From positions 186,001-250,000 of the forward strand of contig JAUXRX010000049.1 in NCBI GenBank assembly GCA_030681645.1: a DNA stretch of 64,000 nucleotides. Direction: 5' to 3'. The DNA comes from Archangium sp. Its GTDB lineage: Bacteria; Myxococcota; Myxococcia; Myxococcales; Myxococcaceae. Shown one piece after another: positions 15,797 to 30,300 of the stretch (position 1 is its first letter; every line of letters starts with the position of its first letter). The notes under the pieces are model-generated. The model worked only from the letters and a program-made list of their open reading frames with translations, did no database searches and was not told where the DNA came from. The translations under genes were made by a program, and so were the position numbers.

Positions 15797-17986
15797 TCAC
15801 ACGCGCTCGACCGAGAACACGCCGGTCAGCTTCTCGATGTTCCGCATCAGGTCCGTCAGCTGCTTGAGGTCGGTGATGGTGACCTCGAACGTGTTCACCG
15901 CGCGGTCGTCACCCGTCGCCCGGCAGTTGGCCTGGCTGATGTTGACGCCCTTCTTGCTGAAGATCTGGGACATGTCGGCGAGCAGGCCCGGTCGATCGGC
16001 GGTGAGCACGCGCAGGGTCACGGGGCGGCGGAAGTCACCGCGCACGTCCCACGCCACGTCGACCTTCCGCTCGGGATCGGTGGCCTTCGCCTTGTCGCAG
16101 TTGCCGGTGTGCACGGTGACGCCGCGGCCGCGGGTGATGAAGCCGACGATCGAGTCGCCCGGGACGGGGTTGCAGCACCGGCCGAAGCGCACCAGCACGT
16201 CGTCGATGCCGCCGATGGTGACGCCGCTCGACGACTTGCGCCCCACCACCTTCTTCGCCAGATCGCTGACGGTCTGGAACAACCCCGAGCCCGAAGATTC
16301 CGGGGGCGACTTCTCTTTGTCGCGCAGCTCCTCGACCTTCTCCTTGGGCACCAGGAGATCGACCAGCATGCTCGGCTGGATCTTCCCGTAGCCGACGGCG
16401 ACGAGCAGGTCGTCTTCGCTGCGGAAGCCGTAGCCCTCGGCGGGCTTCTTGAGGTCGCCGCCCTTGATCAGCTTGTTCAGGTTGAGCCCGAAGCGCTTGA
16501 ACTCGCGGTCGGTGAGCTCGCGCCCCAGGATCAGGCTCTTGTCGCGCTGCTGCTGCTTGATGAACGCGCGGATCTTCTGCTGCGCGCGGCTGGTCTTGGC
16601 GAAGGTGATCCAGTCCTTGCTGGGGTGCGCGTTGGGGCTCGTCAGCACCTCGACCTGGTCGCCGTTCTTGAGCTTGTACCGCAGCGGCACGATCTTCCCG
16701 TTCACCTTGGCGCCGACGGTCTTCTCTCCGACACCGGAGTGAATGGCGTACGCGAAGTCGATGGGCGTCGCCCCGCGCGGCAGGCTCTTCACGTCGCCCT
16801 TCGGGGTGAACACGAAGACCTCGTCGGTGAAGAGATCGACCTTCACCGTGTCGAGGAACTCCTTGGGGTCCTTCAGGTCCTGCTGCCACTCGAGCAGCTG
16901 GCGCAGCCAGGCGAACTTCTCGTCGTCGCTCGAGAGCGCGCTGCGCCCTTCCTTGTAGGCCCAGTGCGCCGCGATGCCTTCTTCGGCGACCCGGTGCATC
17001 TCCTCGGTGCGGATCTGGATCTCGATGCGCTCGGAGAGCGGCCCGATCACCGTGGTGTGCAGTGACTGGTACATGTTCGGCTTGGGGATCGCGATGAAGT
17101 CCTTGAAGCGCCCCGGCACCGGCTTCCACATCTGGTGCACCAGGCCCAGCGCGCCGTAGCACTGGCCCAGCTCGGGGGCGATCACGCGGAAGGCGATCAC
17201 GTCGGGCACCTGCTCGAAGTCGATCCCCTGCGAGCGCATCTTCTTGTAGATGGAATAGAAGTGCTTGAAGCGGCCGCTCACCTTCGCGGGCACGCCTGAT
17301 TCCTTGAGCTTGCCCTCGATGATCTGCACCACGTCGTCGATGTACTTCTCGCGTTCCTTCTTCTTGCGCGCGACCTTGTTCTCGAGGTCGAGGTAGTCCT
17401 TCGGGCGCGTGTAGCGGAACGAGAGATCTTCCAGCTCGGTCTTCACCCAGCTGATGCCCAGCCGGTTGGCGAGCGGCGCGTAGATGTCGAGCGTCTCCTG
17501 CGCGATGCGCGCCTGCTTCTCTTCGCTCATGTGATCGAGCGTGCGCATGTTGTGGGTGCGATCGGCGAGCTTCACCAGGATCACCCTGATGTCCTGGGCC
17601 ATCGCCACCAGCATCTTGCGGAAGTTCTCGGCCTGCTTCTCTTCGTGCGAGAGCTGCTGGCTGGCGCTGAACTTCCCCAGCTTGGTGACGCCGTCGACGA
17701 TCAGCGCGACCTCGTCACCGAACAGCTCCTTGATCTCCTCGATGGTGGCCAGCGTGTCTTCCACGGTGTCGTGCAGAAGCCCGGCCACGATGGAGGCCTC
17801 GTCGAGACGCAGCTGCGCCAGGATCCCCGCGACCTCGAGCGGGTGGATCAGGTACGGCTCGCCAGACTTGCGAACCTGCCCCTGATGGACCTTCGCCGAA
17901 TACACGTAGGCCTTCTTGATGATGTCGAGGTCGGGATCGGGGTGGTAACCGGCGACGCGCTGCAGGATGTCGTTCAGACGGATCAA
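15797..17986 (-). CDS. relA: Bifunctional (p)ppGpp synthetase/hydrolase (RelA/SpoT)
   Basis: About 729 residues. The N-terminal HD hydrolase domain keeps the catalytic set H72-D73 and E76-D77 (LLHDTVEDT), so degradation of (p)ppGpp is expected to be active. The synthetase domain follows ('GRFKHFYSIYKKM', 'RFKDFIAIPKPNMYQSLHTT'); RFKD matches the RxKD motif of bifunctional enzymes. Then a TGS domain ('VFTPKGDVKSLPRGATPIDF'), a conserved linker ('VRFGRCCNPVPGDSIVGFI') and a C-terminal ACT domain. Homology puts the start at TTG 17986 (LIRLNDIL), although no good ribosome site precedes it; the frame is open further upstream. It is divergent from the FHA gene at 18130. Confidence 0.94.
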   Translation of the reverse strand: MIRLNDILQRVAGYHPDPDLDIIKKAYVYSAKVHQGQVRKSGEPYLIHPLEVAGILAQLRLDEASIVAGLLHDTVEDTLATIEEIKELFGDEVALIVDGVTKLGKFSASQQLSHEEKQAENFRKMLVAMAQDIRVILVKLADRTHNMRTLDHMSEEKQARIAQETLDIYAPLANRLGISWVKTELEDLSFRYTRPKDYLDLENKVARKKKEREKYIDDVVQIIEGKLKESGVPAKVSGRFKHFYSIYKKMRSQGIDFEQVPDVIAFRVIAPELGQCYGALGLVHQMWKPVPGRFKDFIAIPKPNMYQSLHTTVIGPLSERIEIQIRTEEMHRVAEEGIAAHWAYKEGRSALSSDDEKFAWLRQLLEWQQDLKDPKEFLDTVKVDLFTDEVFVFTPKGDVKSLPRGATPIDFAYAIHSGVGEKTVGAKVNGKIVPLRYKLKNGDQVEVLTSPNAHPSKDWITFAKTSRAQQKIRAFIKQQQRDKSLILGRELTDREFKRFGLNLNKLIKGGDLKKPAEGYGFRSEDDLLVAVGYGKIQPSMLVDLLVPKEKVEELRDKEKSPPESSGSGLFQTVSDLAKKVVGRKSSSGVTIGGIDDVLVRFGRCCNPVPGDSIVGFITRGRGVTVHTGNCDKAKATDPERKVDVAWDVRGDFRRPVTLRVLTADRPGLLADMSQIFSKKGVNISQANCRATGDDRAVNTFEVTITDLKQLTDLMRNIEKLTGVFSVERV

Positions 17987-18129
17987 ACGTGCTGAAGCGT
18001 AACACCCGGCGGCTCTTACGCAATGCGTCAGCACCCTTTCCGCCACGGCCCCGCACCTGGCGACTCGTTTTGAGCGAAGTCATCGCCATTGTTGCGGAAA
18101 GACACGGGTTGTTTGACTATGCCTCGCGA

Positions 18130-19131
18130 ATGCCCGCGCTGTTGACCAAGAACCTTGGGGTCGTCTGCCCATCGTGCGACTTCCTGAACGTCGTCGCGGC
18201 GGTGCGCTGCATGGCGTGCGGGTCGGCGACTGATGGCAGCGGCGCGCCCGCGGGCCGCACCGATGTGGTTCCGCGCGTGCAGCCGGGCGCAGAGCTCAGC
18301 AGCAACGCGGCGAACGAGGTGACGACGCCCTCGGGTCCGGTGCCTTCGGTCGCGCCCACCGCGCCTCCGGGGCTCAAGCGCAGCACCACGGGGCCCACGC
18401 CCGCCCCTGCCGCGCCGCCGCGCGGTCCGCCCACGCGGCCTACGTTCCAGTCATCGGCGCCGACGCAGACCACGCCGCAGGTCGCTGGCCCGAAGTTCGG
18501 GCTGACCGTGCTCGCAGGGCCCGCGCGCGGTCAGCGCTTCCGCCTCGCGGCCACGGGCGCGCAGGTGGGCCGCAGCAAGGGCGCGATCCTGTTCCCCGAC
18601 GATCCCTTCATCTCGCCGCTGCACGCGACGTTGAGCATTCGCGACGGGAAGCTCTACGTGCGCGACGAGAGCTCGACCTCGGGCGTGTACGTGAGCATCA
18701 CCGGCACCGAGACCATCCCCGCCAACGGCACCTTCTGCACCGGGCTGCGGCTGTTCCGCTTCGTCGGCGCGGTGGAGCCGGCCGAGCCGTGGAACAAGGT
18801 GGACGTGCTCGTGTACGGCGCCACGGTGCCCAACGGCCAGGTTCACTACGCGGTCGAAGAGGTGATGCTCGGCGATCGCGGCGGGCGCTGCCTGCTGAGC
18901 CCCGGGCCGGTGTTGACCGTCGGCCAGGGCCGCTGCGACTTCAGCTACCCGAACGACGAAGGGCTCGCGCCCCGGCACTGCGAGATCTCTCCGCTGCCCG
19001 ACGGCGCGATGATCCGCGATCTCTCGGGCGGGCTCGGCACCTACGTGCGCGTCACCGGTGAGCGGCCCATCAAGGCGGGCGATCGGCTGCGCATCGGGCA
19101 GCAGACGCTGCAGGTCGAAGCGCTGACCTGA
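18130..19131 (+). CDS. Zinc-ribbon protein with two FHA domains
   Basis: A 333-residue cytoplasmic protein. The N-terminus has a four-Cys ribbon (C-P-S-C and C-M-A-C), then a Pro/Thr-rich linker, then a FHA domain (about 120-210: 'GAQVGRSKGAILFPDDPFIS', 'LHATLSIRDGKLYVRDESST') and a second one (about 230-330: 'VLTVGQGRCDFSYP', 'PRHCEISPLPDGAMIRDLS'). FHA domains bind phosphothreonine peptides, so this is a likely reader for the Ser/Thr kinase encoded convergently next door. ATG 18130 is used; the longer frame from 17989 crosses the relA promoter region. Confidence 0.85.
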   Translation: MPALLTKNLGVVCPSCDFLNVVAAVRCMACGSATDGSGAPAGRTDVVPRVQPGAELSSNAANEVTTPSGPVPSVAPTAPPGLKRSTTGPTPAPAAPPRGPPTRPTFQSSAPTQTTPQVAGPKFGLTVLAGPARGQRFRLAATGAQVGRSKGAILFPDDPFISPLHATLSIRDGKLYVRDESSTSGVYVSITGTETIPANGTFCTGLRLFRFVGAVEPAEPWNKVDVLVYGATVPNGQVHYAVEEVMLGDRGGRCLLSPGPVLTVGQGRCDFSYPNDEGLAPRHCEISPLPDGAMIRDLSGGLGTYVRVTGERPIKAGDRLRIGQQTLQVEALT

Positions 19132-19134
19132 AGC

Positions 19135-19190
19135 GCCCCTCACCCGGCCTGCGGCCGACCTCTCCCCGCTTCCGCAGGGAGAGGTTCATC
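19135..19190. repeat. Dispersed GC-rich palindrome, family A (second subtype)
   Basis: Reads CCCCTCACCCGGCCTGCGGC then CGACCTCTCCCCGCTTCCGC and AGGGAGAGG. It fills the gap between two convergent genes (FHA protein and kinase) and probably folds as a terminator-like hairpin. Nearly identical to the copy at 44427. Confidence 0.75.
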
Positions 19191-19191
19191 T

Positions 19192-20754
<1,563 letters not shown>

Positions 20755-20836
20755 GCCCGGCCTGCCAGCGCCACAGCAGATTCCCTTTGCGCTTCGGCTT
20801 GGCCTGCCACTCCGGCGTGGTATGCAATGAGCCGTC

Positions 20837-21481
20837 ATGCCTGCTGCCAATCGCCCCCGCGTCGCTGTGCGCGTCGTTCGCGCCGATGGAGGCCCCGAGT
20901 CCGTCATCCCCATGCGCGGGGACGTCATGTTGTGCGGGCGCACGGGCGATCTCGCGATCGCAGACGATCCCTTCGTCGCCGACACGCAGATGCGGCTCTT
21001 CTTCTCGGGCGCGCGCCTGGCGGTCGAAGACGTGGGCGGCGGCAACGGCGTCTTCACCCGCCTGCGCGCCGAGCGCGAGGTGCCCGCGGGCGGAGAGATC
21101 CGCGTGGGGCGTCAGCGCCTGGTGGTCGAGCCGGTGCCCCCGCTGGCGCCTGCCGACGACGGCGCGACGGCCTGGGGCTCACCCGACGCCGGCCACCGCT
21201 TCCGCCTGGTGCAGCTGCTCGAGGGCGGCATTCGCGGCGGCGCGTACCCGCTCAAGGACGGCGAGAACAACATCGGCCGCGAGAACGGCGACATCACCTT
21301 CCCTTCCGACGGCTTCGTCTCGGGGCGTCACGCGGTGCTGCAGGTCGCGCCGGAGCGGCTCATGCTGCGCGACCTGGGCAGCTCCAACGGCACGTTCCTG
21401 CGCCTGGGCGCGCCGTCGTTCGTCGACAACGGCGATCAGTTCCTCATCGGCCGCCAGCTCGTTCGCGTCGAGCTGAGCTGA
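20837..21481 (+). CDS. Protein with two FHA domains
   Basis: A 214-residue protein made almost entirely of two FHA-like domains. The first (about 5-100) is degenerate ('MLCGRTGDLAIADDPFVADT'). The second (about 115-210) has the phosphopeptide-binding residues: 'NNIGRENGDITFPSDGFVSG' followed by RHAVLQV and 'LRDLGSSNGTFLRL'. Divergent from the kinase at 19192-20754 with 82 bases between starts, which suggests a kinase/reader pair. Confidence 0.88.
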   Translation: MPAANRPRVAVRVVRADGGPESVIPMRGDVMLCGRTGDLAIADDPFVADTQMRLFFSGARLAVEDVGGGNGVFTRLRAEREVPAGGEIRVGRQRLVVEPVPPLAPADDGATAWGSPDAGHRFRLVQLLEGGIRGGAYPLKDGENNIGRENGDITFPSDGFVSGRHAVLQVAPERLMLRDLGSSNGTFLRLGAPSFVDNGDQFLIGRQLVRVELS

Positions 21482-21490
21482 CTGATTCGT

Positions 21491-21520
21491 CGGACCGGAT
21501 CCGCTCGGGTGAGCGGTCCG
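21491..21520. terminator. Possible shared hairpin between convergent genes
   Basis: GGACC...CCGCTC-GGGT-GAGCGG-TCC forms a long imperfect hairpin in the 49-base gap between the FHA gene and the dksA-like gene. There is no T run, so intrinsic termination is uncertain. Confidence 0.35.
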
Positions 21521-21530
21521 GGGCCCACGG

Positions 21531-21911
21531 TCAGCCGTACGACTTTTCCTTCTTCTCCTGCTCTTCCTTGCAGCGAATGCACAGGGTCGTCACCGGGCGG
21601 GCCTCGAGCCGCTTCATGGTGATGAGCTCCTCGCAGCGCTCGCACATGCCGAAGGTGCCGTCTTCGATGCGCTGGAGCGCCTTCTCGATCTTCTTGAGCA
21701 GGAACTTCTCGCGGTCGCGCAGGCGGAAGGCCATCGACTGGGCGTACTCGCTGGAGGCCTGATCGATCTCGTCGGGGAGATCGTCGGTGTCGAAGTTCGA
21801 CTCCTCTTCCATCGTCTTCCGCGCGTTCTCGATGATGGCCTTGCGGCTGTCCTCGAGAGACTTCTTGAAGCGCTTCAGGTCCTTCTGCGACAGGTGTCCC
21901 TTTTCTGACAT
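21531..21911 (-). CDS. DksA/TraR-family zinc-finger protein
   Basis: A 126-residue protein with a coiled-coil N-terminal half containing the acidic tip segment ('FDTDDLPDEIDQASSEYAQS') and a C4 zinc finger C90-x2-C93-x17-C111-x2-C114. DksA-type proteins insert into the RNA polymerase secondary channel and act with ppGpp; a relA gene is 3.5 kb away. The tip lacks the exact DxxDxA pattern of E. coli DksA, so it may be a TraR/CarD-like relative rather than the true orthologue. Lys-rich tail. Confidence 0.88.
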   Translation of the reverse strand: MSEKGHLSQKDLKRFKKSLEDSRKAIIENARKTMEEESNFDTDDLPDEIDQASSEYAQSMAFRLRDREKFLLKKIEKALQRIEDGTFGMCERCEELITMKRLEARPVTTLCIRCKEEQEKKEKSYG

Positions 21912-22028
21912 GGCTCCTCAGCGGGCAAAAAATGAAGGCGCGGCACTATGGAGATCCCAGCCTCCCAAGTCAAGACGTTCGGAAATAAGCCTTTGAAATC
22001 ATTTGTACGGACGTAACATCTGCAACCC

Positions 22029-22910
22029 ATGTCGGAGACCGGGCGACTCGATCGCGAGTTCTTGAGGAGTGCGCTGACGCTGGCGAGCACCGCTGACGTC
22101 GATCACCTGCTGGTGATCGGCGACACCGTGATCCCGCCTGCCGATCTGCGCGGGCGCAAGTGCCGCAAGAAGTTGATCTACGCGGTGACCGGCGAGGCGC
22201 TCGGGCAGGAGCTGCTCAAGAAGAAGGAACGGGCGATCGTGATCCCGTCGTACGACTACTCGCGCACCGAGCGGGTGAAGATGGCGATCGTCTCGGCGCT
22301 GGCGCAGGGCGCGTTCAAGGAAGGCGACGCGGTGCTCTGCCTGACCGGGCGCATCGGCCGTCACCTCGACACCATGATGACCATGCGCATCGGCGGGTCG
22401 CTCGACGATCGCGTGGCGATCGAGGGCGTGAAGCTGGGCGACGAGTTCAACTCGCAGGTGGTCGACGCGCTGATCCAGCTCGCGCTGCAGATCGGCCAGG
22501 AGGGCTTCGAGGGCCACCCGGTGGGCACCATCATCGCCATCGGCGATCACAACGCGGTGATGGAGACGAGCCGGCAGCTCACCATCAACCCGTTCCAGGG
22601 GCTCTCCGAGAGCGAGCGCAACGTGCTCGACCCGAAGATCCGCGAGGCGATCAAGAACTTCTCGGTGCTCGACGGCGCCTTCGTGATCCGCGAAGACGGC
22701 GTGGTGCTCGCCGCCGGCCGCTACCTCTCAGCCAGCGACGAGAACGTGAAGATTCCCCTGGGCCTGGGCGCGCGCCACGCGGCCGCCGCCAGCATCACCG
22801 CCACCACGCGTTGCATCGCGCTGGTGGTGAGCCAGACCTCGGGCGCGGTGCGGCTCTTCAAAGAGGGCAACATCGTGCTCGAGCTCCACCAGACCGCGCG
22901 CCGCACCTGA
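22029..22910 (+). CDS. Diadenylate cyclase-domain protein (DacZ-like)
   Basis: A 293-residue protein. The N-terminal half (about 20-130) is an alpha/beta fold like the pyruvate-kinase C-terminal domain ('DHLLVIGDTVIPPADLRGRK', 'GDAVLCLTGRIG'). The C-terminal half is a DisA_N diadenylate cyclase domain: 'GTIIAIGDHNAV', DGA at 215-217 (VLDGAFVI), and GLGARHAAAASIT at 245-257. This two-domain order is that of archaeal DacZ. The usual RHR motif is R249-H250-A251 here, so activity is not assured. It would make c-di-AMP from two ATP. Followed 12 bases later by a PHA-system gene. Confidence 0.82.
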   Translation: MSETGRLDREFLRSALTLASTADVDHLLVIGDTVIPPADLRGRKCRKKLIYAVTGEALGQELLKKKERAIVIPSYDYSRTERVKMAIVSALAQGAFKEGDAVLCLTGRIGRHLDTMMTMRIGGSLDDRVAIEGVKLGDEFNSQVVDALIQLALQIGQEGFEGHPVGTIIAIGDHNAVMETSRQLTINPFQGLSESERNVLDPKIREAIKNFSVLDGAFVIREDGVVLAAGRYLSASDENVKIPLGLGARHAAAASITATTRCIALVVSQTSGAVRLFKEGNIVLELHQTARRT

Positions 22911-22922
22911 AAGGAAACGACC

Positions 22923-23243
22923 ATGGGCTTCCTCAAATTCGACGTCCCCAACTCGCTGCCGGTCGAAGACGCCAAGAAGCGCGTCGAGGCGCTGCTCGCG
23001 TACTGGAACAAGAACTACGGCGTCACCTCGGCGTGGACCGGGCTGAGCGCCACGATGAAGGGCAAGGCGGTGGGCGTCACCATCGACGGCAAGCTGACCG
23101 TCGAGCCCAGCCGGATCGCGGGCGAGGCGAATGATCCAGGCATGCTGTTGCGCGGCCAGGCCAAGAAGTACCTCGAGCGCAAGTTCGCCCAGTACCTCGA
23201 CCCCACGAAGTCGCTCGAGCAGCTGCTCAAGAACCAAGACTAG
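22923..23243 (+). CDS. Polyhydroxyalkanoate-system family protein
   Basis: A 106-residue protein similar to the PHA granule-region family: 'LPVEDAKKRVEALLAYWNKN', a beta segment 'GKAVGVTIDGKLTVEPSRI', and a C-terminal helix 'AKKYLERKFAQYLD'. The fold is START-like. In other bacteria these genes sit near PHA synthesis genes; none is visible here. Same strand and 12 bases after the cyclase-domain gene, with AAAGGA as ribosome site. Confidence 0.75.
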   Translation: MGFLKFDVPNSLPVEDAKKRVEALLAYWNKNYGVTSAWTGLSATMKGKAVGVTIDGKLTVEPSRIAGEANDPGMLLRGQAKKYLERKFAQYLDPTKSLEQLLKNQD

Positions 23244-23297
23244 CCCTACAATGCCCTGCCGTTCGCGACGCCTTTCGCCTCAGCGAAGGAAGCCCCT

Positions 23298-26306
<3,009 letters not shown>

Positions 26307-26308
26307 GA

Positions 26309-27322
26309 ATGGACCGACCCATGACGACCCGGAGAACCTGGACTGCGCTGTGCCTGGCGCTGGCGCTGAGCTCGACCTCGTGGGGCGCCGACGAACCGGA
26401 GCGCCCCTGGGCGAAGGGCGTGGCCAAAGACCGCCAGACGAAGGCGATCGGCTTGTTCCGTGAAGGCAACGCCGCCCTCAAAGAATCGCTCTTCCCCAAG
26501 GCGGCGGCCAGCTACCGCGACGCGCTCACGGTGTGGGATCACCCGGCCATTCACTACAACCTCGCGCTGGCGCTGGTGAACCTCGACCAGCCGCTCGAGG
26601 TGCACGAGCACCTCACCGCGGCGCTCAAGTTCGGCGCCGCGCCGCTCGACGACGACAAGTTCCAGCAGGCCCAGCGCTACCTGGCGCTGATCGATCGGCA
26701 GCTCACCACGGTGAAGATCGCCTGCACCTTCCCCGGGGCGTCGGTGCGCCTCGACGGCCGCCCGCTCTTCACCGGCCCCGGCGAGTGGGAAGGCCAGGTG
26801 CGCGCGGGCCCGCACACCATGACGGCGTCGCTCGAGGGGTACCTCTCGGACGAGCGCTCGATGGTGCTGGCAGGCGGAGACACGCAGAAGTTCGACCTGC
26901 GGGTCTACAAGAGCGAAGAGCTGACCGAGTACCGGCGCGCGTTCAGCCCGGTGATCCCCTGGGCGACGCTGGGCGTGGGCGTGGCGGCGGTGGGCGCGGG
27001 CGTGGCGCTGCACCTGAGCGCGGCGAACTCCTTCGCGCAGTACGACAAGCAGATCACCGAGTGCGCCACCGGCAAGGCGAACTTCGGCTGCTTCCCCAAC
27101 AGCGACGCGCAGGCGCTGAAGACCTCGGCCCAGGGGTCGCAGACCGGCGGCTTCGTCCTCTACGCCGTGGGCGGCGCGGCCGTGGCGGCCAGCGCCGTGC
27201 TCTTCTACGTGGGCCGCCCCATCGCCTACCAGCGCACCGTCAACGTCGAAGCGCCGCGCGTGACGCTGCTTCCGCTCATCACTCCCTCCGTCACCGGCGC
27301 CGTCGCCGCCTTCGAGTTCTGA
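26309..27322 (+). CDS. Exported TPR/PEGA-domain protein
   Basis: A 337-residue protein; ATG 26309 or the in-frame ATG 26321 (MTTRRTWTALCLALAL) gives a signal peptide ending near SWGA. TPR-like repeats follow ('LFREGNAALKESLFPKAAAS', 'HYNLALALVNLDQP'), then a PEGA-like beta domain ('GASVRLDGRPLFTGPGEWEG', 'MTASLEGYLSDERSMVL') and two hydrophobic helices ('WATLGVGVAAVGAGVAL', 'FVLYAVGGAAVAASAVLFYV'). PEGA domains occur in surface-layer-type proteins of myxobacteria. The gene begins two bases after the kinase-nSTAND stop. Confidence 0.8.
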   Translation: MDRPMTTRRTWTALCLALALSSTSWGADEPERPWAKGVAKDRQTKAIGLFREGNAALKESLFPKAAASYRDALTVWDHPAIHYNLALALVNLDQPLEVHEHLTAALKFGAAPLDDDKFQQAQRYLALIDRQLTTVKIACTFPGASVRLDGRPLFTGPGEWEGQVRAGPHTMTASLEGYLSDERSMVLAGGDTQKFDLRVYKSEELTEYRRAFSPVIPWATLGVGVAAVGAGVALHLSAANSFAQYDKQITECATGKANFGCFPNSDAQALKTSAQGSQTGGFVLYAVGGAAVAASAVLFYVGRPIAYQRTVNVEAPRVTLLPLITPSVTGAVAAFEF

Positions 27323-27324
27323 CC

Positions 27325-30300
27325 ATGAACCTCCGCCGCCTCGTCATTCCCCTCGGCGCCCTGCTCTTCACGGGCTGCTTCGAGGTCGCCAGCAAGACCT
27401 GCACCTCGGGCCTGGTCTGCCCCATCGGCTCCGTCTGCTCGGGCGACGGGAGCAACTGCATCTCGTCGACCGCGCTGTGCGGCAACGGCGTCGTCGACAC
27501 CGGCGAGAAGTGCGACGACGGCAACATCGTCAACGGCGACAGCTGCCGCTTCGACTGCAAGGGCAGCGGCACCTGTGGTGACGGCACGCTCGACGCCGAG
27601 CTGCTCGATCTCGCCGGCAAGCCGCTCGAGGTGTGTGACGACGGCAACCTGCTCGCGGGCGACGGCTGCAACGCGCAGTGCAAGGAAGAGCGCTGCGGCA
27701 ACGGCATCGTCGACGTGGTGGGCGACGGCGGCACCGAGCCGTGCGACGACGGCAACACCGTGCAGGGCGACGGCTGCCGCAGCAACTGCACCCTCGAGGT
27801 CTGCGGCGACGGCCTGCGCGACGTGTTCCTGGACGGCGGGGCCGAGGAGTGTGACTTCGGCGACCTGATCGACGGCGACGACTGCAGCTCGAAGTGCAAG
27901 CTGGAGAACTGCGGCAACGACATCGTCGACGTGCTGCGCGATGGCGGCGTCGAAGAGTGCGACAACGACACGGGCGCCTGCGGGCTGACGTGCCTGGTGG
28001 TGCGGTGCGGCAACGGCCAGCGCGACGACGCCACCTCGGGCCGCGGCCAGGGGACCGAGCGTTGCGACGACGGCAACCGCGACGGCGGCGATGGCTGCAA
28101 CCCCCAGTGCTCGGGCGTCGAGGTGTGCGGAGACCGCTCGCTCGACCCCGTGCTCATCGACGGCGGCTTCGAGGTGTGTGACGACGGCAACGTCGACGGC
28201 GGCGACGGGTGCAGCGCGGACTGCCGGTCGAACGAGACCTGCGGCAATGGCATCACCGACACCATCCGCGGCGAGCTGTGTGACGACGGGGCGCTGGTCT
28301 CGGGCGACGGCTGCCGGCAGGACTGCCGGGGCGTCGAGGTGTGCGGCGACAACTTCCGCGACACCGTGCTGAGGGACGGCGGCAGTGAGCAGTGTGACGA
28401 CGGCAACCTCACCCTGGGCGACGGGTGCAGCGCCACCTGCCGCGACGAGGTGTGCGGCAACGGCATCACCGACACGGCGCGGGGCGAGCTGTGCGACGAC
28501 AACAACCAGGCCTCGGGCGACGGCTGCCGGCAGGACTGCCGCGGCCTCGAGGTCTGCGGCGACAACGTGCGCGACGCCGTGCTGGTCGACGGTGGCACCG
28601 AGCAGTGCGACGACGGCAACCAGGTATTGGGCGACGGCTGCAGCACCACCTGCCGGTTCGAGGTGTGCGGCAACGGCATCACCGATTCGGCGCGCGGCGA
28701 GTTGTGCGACGACGGGAACACCCTGCCCATCGGCCCCAACCCCGACGGAGGCAGCGCCGACAACTGCTCGTCGGACTGCCGCTCGACGGGTACCTGCGGG
28801 AACGGCACGGTGGAGTCTGGCCTGGGCGAGCAGTGTGACAACGCGGTGGCCAACTCGAACACCGCGGTGTGCACCTCGCAGTGCCGGCTGGCCCGGTGCG
28901 GCGACACCTTCACCTACGCGGGCGTCGAGCAGTGCGACGACGGCGTGGAGTCGTTGACCTGCAACGTCAACTGCACCAACCGCCGCTGCGGCGACGGCAT
29001 CATCAACGCGACCGCCGGGGAACAGTGCGACGTGTTCGGCGCGGTGACCGCCACCGAGACGGCGACCTGCGACACGGACTGCACCGCGGCGTTCTGCGGC
29101 GACTCGAAGGTGAACCTGGTGCTCAACGAGCAGTGCGACACCGGCGGCAACAGCAACTCGTGCAACGCGAACTGCCGGCCGGCGATCTGTGGCGACAGCA
29201 TCTTGAACCCCCTGCACGGCACGGCCCCCGACGGCGGCGCGCCCTTCGAGCAGTGCGACACGGGTGGCAACTCGACCTTCTGCGACAACGACTGCTCTCC
29301 GGCGGTGTGCGGCGACGGCTTCTTCAACTCGACGGCGGGCGAGCAGTGTGACGACGGCAACGCCGTCAACAACGACAACTGCGTCTCTGGCTGCCGGTCG
29401 AACACCTGCGGCGACGGCTTCCGCGACGAGCAGGGACCCTCGACCGAGGCCTGTGACGACGGCAACCAGGTCAGCGAGACCACCTGCGCGTATGGGCTCC
29501 AGACCTGCCCCGGCTGCGCGGCGAACTGCGGCACGGTGCTCGCGCTCACCGGGCCCTACTGCGGCGACAACGCCGTCAACGGGCCGGAGGTCTGCGACGA
29601 CGGCAACACCACCACCGAGACGACCTGCCCCTACGGCGGCACGGGCACGTGCACGGGCTGCACGGCCAACTGCGCCGCGCAGTTCTCGCTGACCGGCCCG
29701 CGCTGCGGCGACGGGGTCGTCAACGGCACGGGCCTCAACGCCGAGGTGTGCGATGACGGCAACGCCGTCACCGAGGCCAACTGTCCCTACGGCCAGGCCA
29801 CCTGCACGGTGTGCGCGTTCGACTGCAAGTCGGAGCCTGCGCGCACGGGCATCTTCTGCGGCGACAACATCACCAACGGCGGCGAGGTCTGCGACGACGG
29901 CAACACGGTCACGGAGTCCACCTGCGCCTACGGCACGGCGTCCTGTACGGCCTGCACGGCGAACTGTGGGGCCCAGTTCTCGCTCACCGGCCCGCGCTGC
30001 GGCGACAACGTCGTCAACGGGACGGGCGGCGACGCCGAGGTGTGCGACGACGGCAACACCTCCACCGAGGCCAACTGTCCGTACGGCACGCCCAACTGCA
30101 CGGTGTGCGCGTCGGACTGCAAGTCGCAGCCGGCCCGCACCGGGTTCTACTGCGGCGACAACCTCACCAACGGCCCGGAGAGCTGCGACGACGGCAACGC
30201 GATCACCGAGAGCTCGTGCAACTACGGCACGGCCACCTGCAACGTGTGCAACGCGGGGTGTACGGCGCTGCTGCCGCGCACCGGTGAGCGTTGCGGCGAC

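Noticed and set aside
21992..22018. TTGAAA...TAACAT as promoter for the diadenylate cyclase gene
   Set aside because: The spacer is only 15 bases, too short for a confident sigma-70 promoter.
26533..27324. N-terminal extension of the Cys-rich lipoprotein frame
   Set aside because: Overlaps the TPR/PEGA gene in another frame; the lipoprotein signal begins at 27325.
27226..29217. A 663-residue minus-strand ORF opposite the Cys-rich repeats
   Set aside because: Antisense of repeated codons; Val/Ala-rich with no signal peptide or domain.
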